DNA from: Phlyctochytrium arcticum
Lineage: Eukaryota; Chytridiomycota; Chytridiomycetes; Chytridiales; Chytridiaceae
Length of the DNA: 31,225 nucleotides
NCBI GenBank assembly: GCA_025602905.1
Contig: JAHLKI010000077.1
Location: 1-31,225, forward strand
Reading direction: 5' to 3'
The notes beneath the pieces were generated by a model that saw only the letters and a program-made list of their open reading frames with translations, had not been told where the DNA came from and did no database searches. The position numbers were made by a program, and so were the translations under genes. Every line of letters begins with the position of its first letter. The first letter of the stretch is position 1. This document shows, piece by piece, positions 1 through 10,659 of this stretch.

Positions 1-2
1 CT

Positions 3-689
3 AACCGGCAGCGGTCCATTGACTGGTTAAAGAATGCTCTCAACATTGGTTCGTATTCTGCAGTGACCGTTGAAGCGTTTCACGAGTTGAAAACAGACCA
101 ATTTAACTTTCCGCTGAGTGCAAAAGTGGATCTTAGAGTGGCGGTCGCTGGGAATTCAGTATGCTTTCTTAAATTGAAGAAAAAGGTCGAAGTCCACTCT
201 CACAGGCAAGCGATTGCCGAAGCCTGTCTGTTTTGACGGGACAAACGAACGGAGAAAAGTCCAACTGGGATCGTCGTACTGACAGATTTGCGGGAGTACT
301 GGGAGGTGTATTATTTTACGGCCTCAGAAGCGGACGGCAACAAGAGGATCTTGCACAGGGTCAGGGTCAACCGGGAGATAGGACTCGGCGCAATTCGAAT
401 GACTATTATGCTTTGTACAAAGGAATTGTCTGAGATGGGCGTTACCGTGGCGGATTGGGATAAGGTCAATCGCGAGATTGACGAATATCGGAACGGTCCA
501 CTTCATAAACGCATCAAGCTAGTTCATGTTTCTCCGGAGACTGCACAACTTATTCGTCTTCAATCCGTTGCCCTGAATGAAGAACAGCGGTCTGTGTTAG
601 AAAGGCGGCTGTGGATGTCACTGTTTGCCGGTGTATATCATGACGTGGCGAGGAGGACGGAGAATGAATGGCCATCAATGTATGCGTGA
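3..689 (+). pseudogene. 3' part of accessory gene, possibly CRN-like; two frameshifts
   Basis: Three consecutive open segments in different frames read as one protein: bases 3-233, about 235-278, and 279-689 (TGA at 687-689). The first switch is at a TTTT run (231-234) that would keep frame with three T. The second is at 278-279, where CC instead of C would restore frame. The joined product runs through QAIAEACLF, SSY and LTDLREYWEVYYF. The pattern of a Q-A-x-A-E stretch followed by LTDL...W..YYF resembles the C-terminal, nuclease-like part of Crinkler (CRN) family proteins found in fungi and oomycetes. That assignment is by eye and weak; the Lys-rich FLKLKKKVEV just upstream could be the remnant of a D...ExK core. 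The 5' end lies outside the window. Both frame breaks sit in short runs, so they may be sequence errors rather than decay. Confidence 0.4.
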
Positions 690-708
690 GTTTGCATATC
701 TGGACTAG

Positions 709-745
709 CGCAGAGTGGGCGCAAACCCAGCGCGCCCACTCTGCG
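709..745. repeat. Perfect 14-bp inverted repeat (hairpin)
   Basis: CGCAGAGTGGGCGC (709-722) and GCGCCCACTCTGCG (732-745) are exact reverse complements separated by 9 nt (AAACCCAGC). The hairpin begins 20 nt after the stop of the preceding gene and is followed by TTTT and a G run. In a fungus it would sit in the 3' UTR of that gene. Its function is unknown. Confidence 0.85.
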
Positions 746-1800
746 TTTTGGGGGTTAGGTTAGGGTCTTGAATAAGTTGAAGCTTTGGGGATGTCAAAAT
801 TAACAATCCCTTGAAAGTTGGTTGATGTTCAAATAATTAGGTCGGACTATTGGGATCTTGGCGAAAAACGCAGATGCGCTAGTCTTACCCCCCGGTATAA
901 TCTGTTCGCACATTCCACCGCTATAGCCCTTTTTTTTTCCTCCCTCCTCCCTCTCTTTTCTCTCCCGCTATGGGAGTGTAGCGTCCCCTGCGACCGCCCT
1001 CGATCGAAAGCATCGCTGTCTCGTGACTGGCAGGAAGTCCGGATGAATCGCGCGCGAAAGGAAACCCCCCAGGTCCCAGGGGTTCAATTCTCGAGTCACG
1101 CGACCGCGACCGAGTATACTGTAGATCCCAACAAGCTAGGGTTCGTTCAGATACAGTAGAGGCCATGATGTCATGTCCAGCAGCTACAAGTGTTGTTTCT
1201 GTTTTTTTGTCGTAGTCTGCGTGTGGTTTCTGTTTACATTCATAGCGCCTAACACCTTTTCGAAAACGTGGACCGCCATTAGCAGCATCGTTGGCCTGGA
1301 TCTTTGGTTGTTTGGTTGGGATTATCATATCACAGATCGATTGCCCCTTGGCCTTGGACCCAAAGCCTTTGAAAGCAAAGCAAAACCCCCTGGCGCTTTT
1401 TTTGATTTTGACAACGACATACATACTGCAACTACTGAAACTACTGCAACGATCGACACTCAGGACATGAGAGAAACTATCAGGGAAGAGAAACTATCAG
1501 GGAAGAAACTTACTAGTAACAAACTCAGCCGTTCGCGCCGCGACAAGCGTCAACAAACAAATAAGACACCCGGAAAGAACATTCATCCCACCAACTAGTA
1601 ACAACTCCCCGAGTCGCCAAAGACAGCATCACTAGCCATGGCCACCCAAGCATAACATTCGCAGATCTGTGCTATAGACCCTCGACCCGAAACCACGCGG
1701 CGGTTTTTTTTTCCAATTAGAAACATCTTTTTGGGCCCCATACCCTAAAAAACCTACGCCATAGAGTTTTTTTGTTTGCATCTGTGGGGAGACTCAGAAA
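746..1800. other. Intergenic region, no supported gene
   Basis: No coding region I can support. An ATG-initiated open frame at 1173-1598 (141 codons) has low-complexity, hydrophobic-then-basic composition and no recognisable motif, and I treat it as chance. A 17-bp unit (GAAACTATCAGGGAAGA) is repeated in tandem at 1471-1506. The end of the region is the probable promoter of the first CBM21 gene. Confidence 0.6.
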
Positions 1801-1803
1801 GCA

Positions 1804-1809
1804 TATAAA
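1804..1809 (+). promoter_or_regulatory. Putative TATA box of CBM21 gene copy I
   Basis: TATAAA within GCATATAAAGATC. It is followed by a pyrimidine-rich stretch (about 1825-1870) typical of fungal transcription starts and then by a leader containing several intron-like segments ending at the ATG at 3059. Confidence 0.5.
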
Positions 1810-1849
1810 GATCGGCCATCCCATCTTTTCCCTCTTTTCCTTGGCCCTC

Positions 1850-3058
<1,209 letters not shown>

Positions 3059-4868
3059 ATGTCCATCATCCCTTCCGTAACCGACCTCCCACGCACCATC
3101 GTGTTTCTCAACAAACCCCGCAGCGACTCGGGTGTGCAGGATCTCGAGTTTGATGTAGCCACCACCCCTCCTACATCCCCTGCTATACCTCCTCCCTGCA
3201 TGACGGCAACGACATATCTTATGCATCAGACTGGGTCAATGTGTATTCCAAGTACCGCCGGTTTCGGTTTGGAAATTTTCTGCGACGGTGCTGGTTCGGG
3301 AAACGCCGCCCGGCCCCCAGAAAACCTGATATTGTCGATGCGGAAGTGGTACGGGATAGCGCGGTCTCCTTGACGGAATTTGTACCGGTAGTTGTTGCGC
3401 CATCGCAAGTATTGTCTGCACCGTCAACATCGATTATTGGGCCGGTGACAACTGGCGACTCCTTGATCGTTGATATTCCGCCATCTGCTCTGGATCTTAC
3501 AAGTACCCGACCGCGTCGAGAAGTCGCGACCTTCCCCGCCACCAGTACGATCCCTACCAGCGAACAGCCTTTCCGTTCTTCGGACCACTATCTCACCCCC
3601 GCCCCCCGGCCACACCCATCACAACCCATCACATCACGGGGATCTCACAGAAACCGTCCACCAACATCGTTAGCGCCATCCTGGATCCCACCCTGACGAA
3701 ATCCCATCCTCGTCCGAGGCGGATTTTGCCTCGAGCGACGAGTCGGGACCAGCTCCACCACTGACGATTCCGACGAATCCATTGAACCCGATGTGGTAGT
3801 TCCGTTGTCAATCGAAGCCGTTCTCGGTAATTGCGCGAAAAGCAACTAGCGGCGTCGGCACGGGGTACTGCAGGAATTTGCGGTTGTCCCGGACGACTCA
3901 CCCTACGAATCGCCTGCAGAATCGCCCCTCCCCGTTCGTACATATCCGTAACCCGTGCAAATCTGACGGGCCTCAAATCATCTCTGGCACGTCACACGCC
4001 CAACCCCCGTCGCTCATCAAAATCGGTACGCTTCAACCATCTCCAGTTCCAGGAAGTCTGCGTCTTCCGTAGGGGTATAAAGGCGCAGGATATCCCGACC
4101 TGTCCCCGTTTCATACAGTCAATACACGACATGGAAGCAGCGGAACGGGAGGAGAGAGAAGCCTACGAGGCCCTCACACCCGCTTCTGTCCCGGCCGTCA
4201 CCCTCCGCCCGTCCAATTTTTCGTACAATGAATTGAGCCGACTGGACCCTTCGTGTCCCCTCCGTGTCGAAAAAGTGGTCATGAATTCCCGCGATCCCGT
4301 ACCTGCCCCGACCATTTTGGTTCAAGTTCGTGTCGCAAACTGGGGCACGCCGAAACAATTGACCATCCGCTATTCCCTGGACGATTGGGCTACATTTGCG
4401 GAAACTACCGAGTCTGACTGCCGGTGGGGCGGGTTTGTCGAGGGGACCGAGTGTGGAGAGGAACGATTTGGGGTGGAACTCCGAGGGCAGGGCCGGGCTG
4501 GTAGCAGTATCAAGTTTGCCGTGCGGTATTCAGTCAATGACTGCGTGTTCTGGGACTCCAATGCGGGAAGAGACTATCAAGTGTCCGTCTCCAAACCCGC
4601 CCCGTTGACGACGACGACGCGGACCCGACTCCCACCCCCATGCTCCGGGTCGATCGACGGGTTCTTGATTGACCCCATCATCCCGGATTCCCCGCCCCGG
4701 CCCCGTCGGCAACGGTCGCAGTCCACCCTACCACCCCTCAAACGCACGGATACGGATCCCCTCCCTCTCCGATCGCCGTTTTCTGCCCGGTATTCGTTTG
4801 GCGAGGGACGTCGCGGAGTCAGATTGGATGGTCGCCGGGGAGGGCTTTTCGGCTCTGAGGACTGCTGA
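3059..4868 (+). CDS. Glycogen-targeting PP1 regulatory subunit, CBM21 family (copy I), frameshifted
   Basis: Probably tethers protein phosphatase 1 to glycogen (Gac1/PPP1R3-like role). The ATG at 3059 follows the last leader intron. The N-terminal third is low-complexity and changes frame several times. One shift near 3186-3197 is repaired by one extra C; others lie at about 3600-3700 and 3830-3960, judged by comparison with copy IV. From about 3960 to the TGA at 4866-4868 the frame is clean. It contains a PP1 docking motif of KxVxF type, KSVRFNHLQF (4020-4049), then the conserved PTCPRFIQS block, then a CBM21 domain (about 4225-4590) with VRVANWG, IRYSLDDW, FAVRYSVND and FWDSNAGRDYQV. The last is the WDxNxGxxY signature of glycogen-binding CBM21 domains. 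The C-terminal tail is Pro/Arg-rich and ends GRRGGLFGSEDC. This is the only copy with both the docking motif and a complete CBM21. Frame breaks could be sequence errors. The function is inferred from the family. Confidence 0.75.
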
Positions 4869-5318
4869 CTCTGTGTTCTGTGTTGTGTCTGTGTTGGGAC
4901 TTTTTTTTATTTTGCTTTTCCTTTTGTTGGTCGTTCTCGCGTGCGTCGTTTGTCTTTGTGTCGTTTCTTGTCTTTTTTTTTTAAATTACATTTTTGGTGA
5001 GGACTTTTGTGTTTTCTGTTCTTTGCATCGCACTCGTTCCAAGTGTGTGAATGCGCACGCAGCATAAGATTCTGCCAAAATGATGGGCAGTGGCTGTGTA
5101 ACTCATTCCAGTGGGATTTGTGGTCGCGCGCGTCCGCCCTTCGCGTCGCCAACATCTTGCGACATCTGTCTTCTCCCTCATCTTATGGGAGACCCTCCAT
5201 CCCTCACCTGATGGTGAGAAATCTCGATAGCACTCTCTCAACAACAGCGAGTCAAGATAGGACGGATCACCATACCGCGCGCTCATCCCCGCTCTCCCCC
5301 AGCTTGGAGTGAGAGTGG
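4869..5318. other. 3' UTR-like T-rich stretch and intergenic repeat DNA
   Basis: A T-rich tail (to about 5040) that is also recognisable after the decayed copies at about 5860-6000 and 7300-7440. This shows that duplications extended past the coding region. A copy of the dispersed CGCTCATC motif is at 5279-5301 and a partial one at about 5168-5196. I see no gene. Confidence 0.6.
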
Positions 5319-5860
5319 GTTTGGGGCAACCTCAAGTTTGCCGTTTCGGTATGAAGTCACCCATTACCAGTTTTGGGATTCAAATCTGGGAAAAGAACTA
5401 TCAAGTGACTCCCCTCCACTCTTTTACCCGCACCTGCCTCCCCGGCATCTTTGCTCCGGGTCGAATCAACGTTTTTTTCACGGCAAAGGCGGCCCGGAAA
5501 AATTCAAGTGTCGTGTCGCAAGTGGTAAGTAGCATGCCAAAAAACATTGTGCGGCTTTCTGCCCATATTAAAATATCTTTACTGTATATAGTGCAGTATC
5601 AGGGGGATTCACAGGACAGCGAGCCAACGCGACATCCAAATACCGATCTGACAGATGTGTACCTACCTGGTCAGATTGCCACACCCGCGCTCATCCCCGC
5701 TCTCCCTCACCTAGTGAGACCCATCCCGTACGTTGTTTGGGGATGGACAAATAACGGAGATATACCCAGGTACTCTCCTTTGGAGAAGGATGCCGTGGAG
5801 TGAAACTGAATGAACGGTTGGCGGGGAGGGGCTCTTTGGGTCGGAAGATTGATGATGGTT
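5319..5860 (+). pseudogene. Decayed 3' fragments of CBM21 gene (copy II)
   Basis: Two short blocks match copy I in order. Bases about 5320-5480 encode, across frames, remnants of the end of CBM21 (FRYEVTHYQFWDSNLGK, then NYQV) followed by the CSGS linker. Bases about 5765-5850 match the extreme C-terminus (RYS, then a GGRGGLFGSE-like end, in shifted frames). About 280 bp of unrelated sequence with a dispersed repeat (5687-5722) separates them. The docking motif and most of CBM21 are missing. Not a functional gene. Confidence 0.7.
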
Positions 5861-6611
5861 GTGTCTTGTATCCCGTTATCCTTCTCCCGTTGTCTGGGTG
5901 TCTCGGTATCGGGTTTCTTTATGTGCATGTTCGTCTCGTGTCTAGCTGTGTCACTATCGTGTCGTTTTTTTTGGGAGGACTCGATGTTGTTTGCGCGAAC
6001 ATCTTCACAACACCGATTCGAGATGTACCTTCCTGGCCAGCTCACCACACACCCGCGCTCATCTTCACTCTCCCTCTTTCCTCAGCGGGACCTTCAAACC
6101 AAAACCCGATGAGTTGGTTTGTGCCTCAACGGTTGTATAAGATAATACACACGGAAGCACCACACTCTACCACATTCGACATACCAAGAATGTCCTACGC
6201 GTACGACCCATACGAGCAGTACGCATCCCAGTAGAGTAGCGCTTTTCCACAACAGTCGGTAGCGATTATACGTATCACAGCAACCTACACGCTCATCTCC
6301 GCTCTCCCTTACCTTATGTGAGACTCCCTACAACCACCTCCCGCCTTTGTGGTGAAAGGTAAGAGGCTGTGGTGTAGTTGTTTTTCCCGTCGAAGAAATT
6401 CTAATAAAGCCTCCCATCAGTGGATAGGTGAAAAATGGTGCGTTGGCAAATCGCCCCCCTGCAGACCGTGATCTGTTTGATCATGGTATTTTTGATTTTG
6501 GGGCCACTCCACGTCTAGGGAGTCTCTTCCCGTCTCTTCACCACCACAAATCTGCATGCTCTCACACCCCTCCTGACCGTAGATTAGGGAGTGGGTCTGC
6601 CAGATTCATCT
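5861..6611. other. Spacer between CBM21 copies II and III
   Basis: Begins with the T-rich tail of copy II (to about 6000), then two dispersed motifs (6055-6091, 6289-6326) and about 280 bp of sequence I cannot relate to anything. No coding region supported. Confidence 0.55.
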
Positions 6612-7296
6612 GCCCCTTACACCTGCTTCTATTCCACCCATCATGATCCGTCCCACCAAATTTTCCCATGATGAATTGTCCGGATTGGACGCGTCTTGTC
6701 CCATGCGGGTGGAGAAAACTATTGTCAATTCCCGGGACGCGGGACCCGCCGCAACGATTTTGGTGAAAGTTCGAGTGGCAAATTTAGGAAACCCCCAATT
6801 TCACTGATTTCGGACACGTACCTCATCGATCGCTATACGGCACACCACGGATGAGTGGGCGACGTTTGTTGAAACTACCGCTGTGGATTGTCGATGGGTA
6901 GAGTTTGTCGAGGGGACAGATGGTGGGGAAGAACCCTTCTCAGGGGCCAGGGCCGGTCTGAATCCAGCCTCAAATTTGCGGTCCGCTACGCCATGATCGA
7001 ATATGGGTAAAGATTACCAAGTGACGATTTCCAAGCCCGCCCCACTAGTCACCCGACCCCGACCTCCCCCCCCGGTGCTCCGGTTTCATAGACGAGTTCT
7101 TGAGAGATCCCATCATACCCGACTCCCCGCCCCGTCCCCGCCGCCAACGATCTTCCTCGGTCTTACCACCATTGAAACGCACGGAAGCAGACCCCCCCTA
7201 CGGTCGCCGTTCTCTGCTCGTTACTCGTTCGGTGAAGGCCGCCGTGGTGTTAAACTGGACGGTCGTCGTGGGCACCTGTTTGGGTCGGATGAGTAA
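6612..7296 (+). pseudogene. Decayed CBM21 gene (copy III), lacks N-terminal half
   Basis: Homology to copy I starts abruptly at the codons for LTPASIPP (about 6619) and runs to the TAA at 7294-7296. Recognisable pieces are FSHDELSGLDASCPMRVEK, TILVKVRVANLGNPQ, IRHTTDEWATFVETT, VEFVEGTDGGEE and GKDYQVTISKPAP, followed by the Pro/Arg-rich tail (PIIPDSPPRPRRQRSSS). An insertion of about 20 bp after GNPQ introduces a TGA in the middle of CBM21, and further frame changes follow near 6945-7010 and 7200. The PP1 docking region is absent. A T-rich 3' tail like that of copy I follows (7300-7440). Confidence 0.8.
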
Positions 7297-8074
7297 CGGT
7301 CCTCGTGTCTCGGTATCTGAGGCCTCGGTGTCGGTTTTTTTATTTGCTCTGTGTAGTTTGATGTCGTTTCGTCGTCTCTTGTCTTTTGCTGTGTCGTTTA
7401 TCTTTTTATAAATTACTTTTTTTGGAGGACTTTATAACTTGCGCATACTGTAGTTGTATTTTTGGAGTCCCCAAAGTACTACCATAGTTGTCGTTTATTG
7501 CACACATGAACAACTTACTATGTTGAGCCAGGATGTTAGCGCAGCAACAAAGTTGCAAAATTCCAGGCAAAGTTCAACTCATGCCGCGCAGCAAAAGGCT
7601 CACGTCAGCAGCATTATACGCGCCGCGTCGGGCCTAGTAACATTTTCAACGAAATCCAAGATGGCATGCCCGCTTCCTTCTTCCTCACCGCGGACAGCTT
7701 CACTCACCTCCCACGTCCGCTGGACACTTTCTTCTTGACACCACCACGCTCATCTCCGCTCTCCTTCATCTAATGGCACCTTGGGAGAGAGTATTAGACG
7801 GACATGAGACGATCTGGGATCGCCCCGCCCTGCTTCTCTTGTTTCTTTGGCCCTCGGATCAAAGTTGACCCTACATCTTCCTCTTGACGACTATCACGCG
7901 AATCCGCCATCCACAAGACACCAACAAGCAGATCCCTCTACTCGTGTGCCCATTGTTCTCAGCATCAATATCATGCAGCATATCCACTCACAGGTACTTC
8001 CAAAAACGCAGTTAACAGCTCGCACTACACAACAATCTCACCTCTTTCCTATCCGCTAGCATCTCTGGCCTTGC
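7297..8074 (+). other. Copy III tail, dispersed motif and leader of copy IV
   Basis: After the T-rich tail, the dispersed motif occurs at 7746-7780. A leader intron with GT...AG borders at 7994-8059 aligns with the first leader intron of copy I; the shared end is TTCCTATCC(A/G)CTAG followed by CATCT. No TATA box is obvious here, and the long multi-intron part of the copy I leader is missing. Confidence 0.5.
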
Positions 8075-9210
8075 ATGGTGCCCGTAGTGAGGCGGCCTTA
8101 CCACAACTTCCAGGTCCACCGACGAGTTGGACGTCTTGCGGCGCCGCATAGAGCTCCTGGGGCGACAGAACTGCCTTATAGCGGTCCTGGAGTAGCAAGT
8201 CATGCGTATGCCAGTCCTGGAGCAGCAAGAGGCGGTCCTGCAAGCCAAAGTCATGCAACTGGAATCAAGCTGGAATCATGTCCAGCATGCCTAGGGGGGC
8301 TCGCCCACAAAAGTCGGACCAGAGGCCCTGAACCTCCCCAACCTTGACCGCGTCGAGGAATCGGCCCTTCCTGCAATCTCTATCCCTACCAACAACACCT
8401 TTTCGATCCTGGACGACGTCACACCCACCATCACATCCATCACTCCACCGAATCTCACGGAAACCGTCGAGCATATTGTTAGCGCCATCCTGGAGTCTAC
8501 CCATGATGAAATCCCATCCTCGTCAGAGTCGGATTTTGTGTCAAGCGATGAATCGGATCAATTGACTACAGACGATTCAGACGAATTCCTTGAACCCGAT
8601 GTCGTAGTTCCGTTGTCAATTGAAGCCGTGCTGGGGAATGCACGGAAACAGCTTGCTGCATCTGCTCGGGTAATGCAGGAGTTGGCCGTAGTTCCGGACG
8701 ACTCTCCATACGAATCACCCGCGGAGTTACCACCTCCTGTCCGTCGCAGGTCAGCATCATCTCCCGATCACCACCACCTAAAATCATCACTCGCGCGTGC
8801 TGGCAGCCGGCCACGGAAAACCGTGCGCTTTAATCAATCACACTTTCAACACGTCTGCGTCATTAAACGCGGTATCAAGGCGATCGATATACCCACGTGT
8901 CCGCGTTTCATCCAATCCGTCCAAGATATTAACGATGCGGCCGATGAAGAAAGGGAAGCCTTTGAGGCGCTGACCCCTGCCTCTATTCCACCTTTTCCCA
9001 TGACGAATTGTCCCGATTGGACGCGGCGTGTCCACTTCGGGCGGAGAAAACGATTGTAAACTCACAGGATGCGGTACCGGCCGCGACGATTTTGGTCAAC
9101 GTCCGCGTCGCCAACTGGGGAAATCCGAGATATCTCGCAATCAGATATACGACGAACAATTGGGACTCGTTCGTGAAAATCCCGACGAGCAAGACCTTTG
9201 CTTTGCGGTA
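8075..9210 (+). pseudogene. CBM21/PP1 subunit gene (copy IV): coiled coil plus docking motif, CBM21 cut in half
   Basis: A frame starting around 8115 stays in register to about 8995 and is interrupted only by TAG at 8193-8195 and 8292-8294. It encodes a leucine-rich coiled coil (STDELDVLRRRIELLGRQN, then VLE-stop-Q and VLEQQEAVLQ) not seen in copy I. An acidic/serine linker (DEIPSSSESDF, DESDQLTTDDSDEF) follows, then the PP1 docking motif KTVRFNQSHF (about 8817-8846) and PTCPRFIQS. CBM21 begins in a shifted frame at about 9008 (LSRLDAACPLRAEKTIV, VRVANWGNPRYLAIRY) and breaks off after NNWDSFVK near 9180. The first TAG aligns with a CAG in an internal DNA repeat, GTCCTGGAG(T/C)AGCAAG, so it is probably a mutated Gln codon. 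Docking without glycogen binding would untether PP1, if the gene were expressed at all. Confidence 0.75.
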
Positions 9211-9400
9211 TTGGAGGACGCGTTCACTACTCCCGTTGTACCCATCATTATGTACCGTTCCCCCACCTCGGAATCAACTCGGACCACCCAATCATTTACC
9301 GAAGCAATTGATTCCAGACTCCCACCACCGAGTCTCACCGAGTCTATATTCTCTGATACAGATTTTACCAATTCAAATCTGTATTCGTTGGTCGTGCAAG

Positions 9401-9610
9401 TCTGACAGGCTTAAAATCGTGTCTTTCCCATCATATCCACAGTCGTCAGTCGCAAAAGTCGGTCCGATTCAACCACGAACAGTTCCAGGAAGTCTGCGTC
9501 TTCCGTAGGGGTATAAAGGCGCAGGATATCCTGACCTGTCCCCGTTTTATACAGTCAGTACACGACACGGAAGCAGCGGAACGGGAGGAAAGGGACGCCT
9601 ACGAAGCTAG
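9401..9610 (+). pseudogene. CBM21 gene fragment (copy V), PP1-docking segment only
   Basis: Bases 9401-9610 match copy I closely, nearly identical from about 9486 on. They encode the docking motif KSVRFNHEQF (about 9456-9485), then VCVFRRGIKAQDI, TCPRFIQSVHD and TEAAEREERDAYEA. Homology stops sharply at 9610 next to CTAGATTAAGG. It lies downstream of the broken CBM21 of copy IV in the same orientation. It has no start codon of its own and is not a gene. Confidence 0.8.
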
Positions 9611-10659
9611 ATTAAGGGGACATCGCATAAAAGTCGGTTATTGTTGAGAACGTTGTAGAAAGTCCGGCTTTTCCAAAGTCTCTAGTTTTCCCCAGTTTTC
9701 AGTCATTTCACATTTCATCATCAAAAACCCAACATAAACGAGGATATTTCACACTTTGCCGGTTGCCACATCTAGAATGACCCTCTTGCACTTGGATTGA
9801 AAACTTTTACAACCATGGAGAGCGGTGCTGCGTACCAATCGATAATGAATCGATTTCTCAGAAGGCTTTATATCTCCATAGCATGTATCCGATTGATGTC
9901 AAAGGTGGGAAAGGTATAAAACAGTGTAAAGAGAGTGTTACTCCATTACTCAATGCTAGGTCCATGCAAAATATCTCTATCAGACACTGCGCTGACTTTG
10001 TTTTGCGCATTTCTATCCGACATTCCCACGCGTAAAATGAACAAGATGGGGGGACAGTGAATAAGAGTTCATGACTACGAATAAAAAAAAATGACAAAAT
10101 GAGGGGAACGTTTGCAGAATGATGATGTTCAGTCTTCCCCAACCCTATAGAACAAATATCACGGTAAGGGGATTTCCTTCTTCTCGAAATCAAAAGCCAA
10201 CGCGATTTTGGCACGAAATTCCCATACGTATCTTGTATCAAATAGGGTTGCTGAGATTAAGGAAAACAAACTATGTGGTAAACGGTGACAGAAATGCGGG
10301 GTTTTGCCACACCAGGAACCATACATTTATCAACATGATACGGGCCACCACCATAACTGTTCAACTCGCAGATCATGCTGTTGAAGAAGACACCACAACG
10401 CACCAAAAGGCTTGATGAGCTTGCATATTCCTGTACTAAAGACCATGGTAGCAGCAGCTGCGAGAGCCAGCCGAACGAGGTCAATGGGGGGAACCAAGTT
10501 CTTTCCATTTTTTTCTATTCAAAATTCAAAAAAAAAACAAGTGTGAGAGAAAAGGAAAACACAAAATGAGTGCAGAAAATAATGTTATTATAAAATTGAA
10601 GAAAGACAACAAAGTTTTAACGGCCAGCACGCTGCCCAGTCTGGTCTCGTCGCTCACGG
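9611..10659. other. Intergenic; 3' flank of eIF3c
   Basis: AT-richer than the array. I see no coding region, RNA gene or repeat. The right part (about 10500-10659) should be the 3' UTR of eIF3c on the minus strand. Confidence 0.6.

Larger units (their letters stand above)
5279..7780 (+). repeat. Dispersed ~36-bp motif, five copies
   Basis: Consensus RCGCTCATCYYCRCTCTCCC, then a YACCTWRTGnGAGAC-like half. Copies start at 5279, 5687, 6055, 6289 and 7746, and a partial copy is at about 5168. The second half often forms a small palindrome (CTCACCTAGTGAG at 5687-5722). The copies at 5687 and 6055 share about 35 bp more upstream (GATGT...ACCT..CTGG.CAG). All lie in spacers between CBM21 copies, in the same orientation. 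Confidence 0.75.

Noticed and set aside
709..745. Bacterial rho-independent terminator implying a bacterial contig
   Set aside because: The window is full of spliced eukaryotic genes; the hairpin is kept only as an observation.
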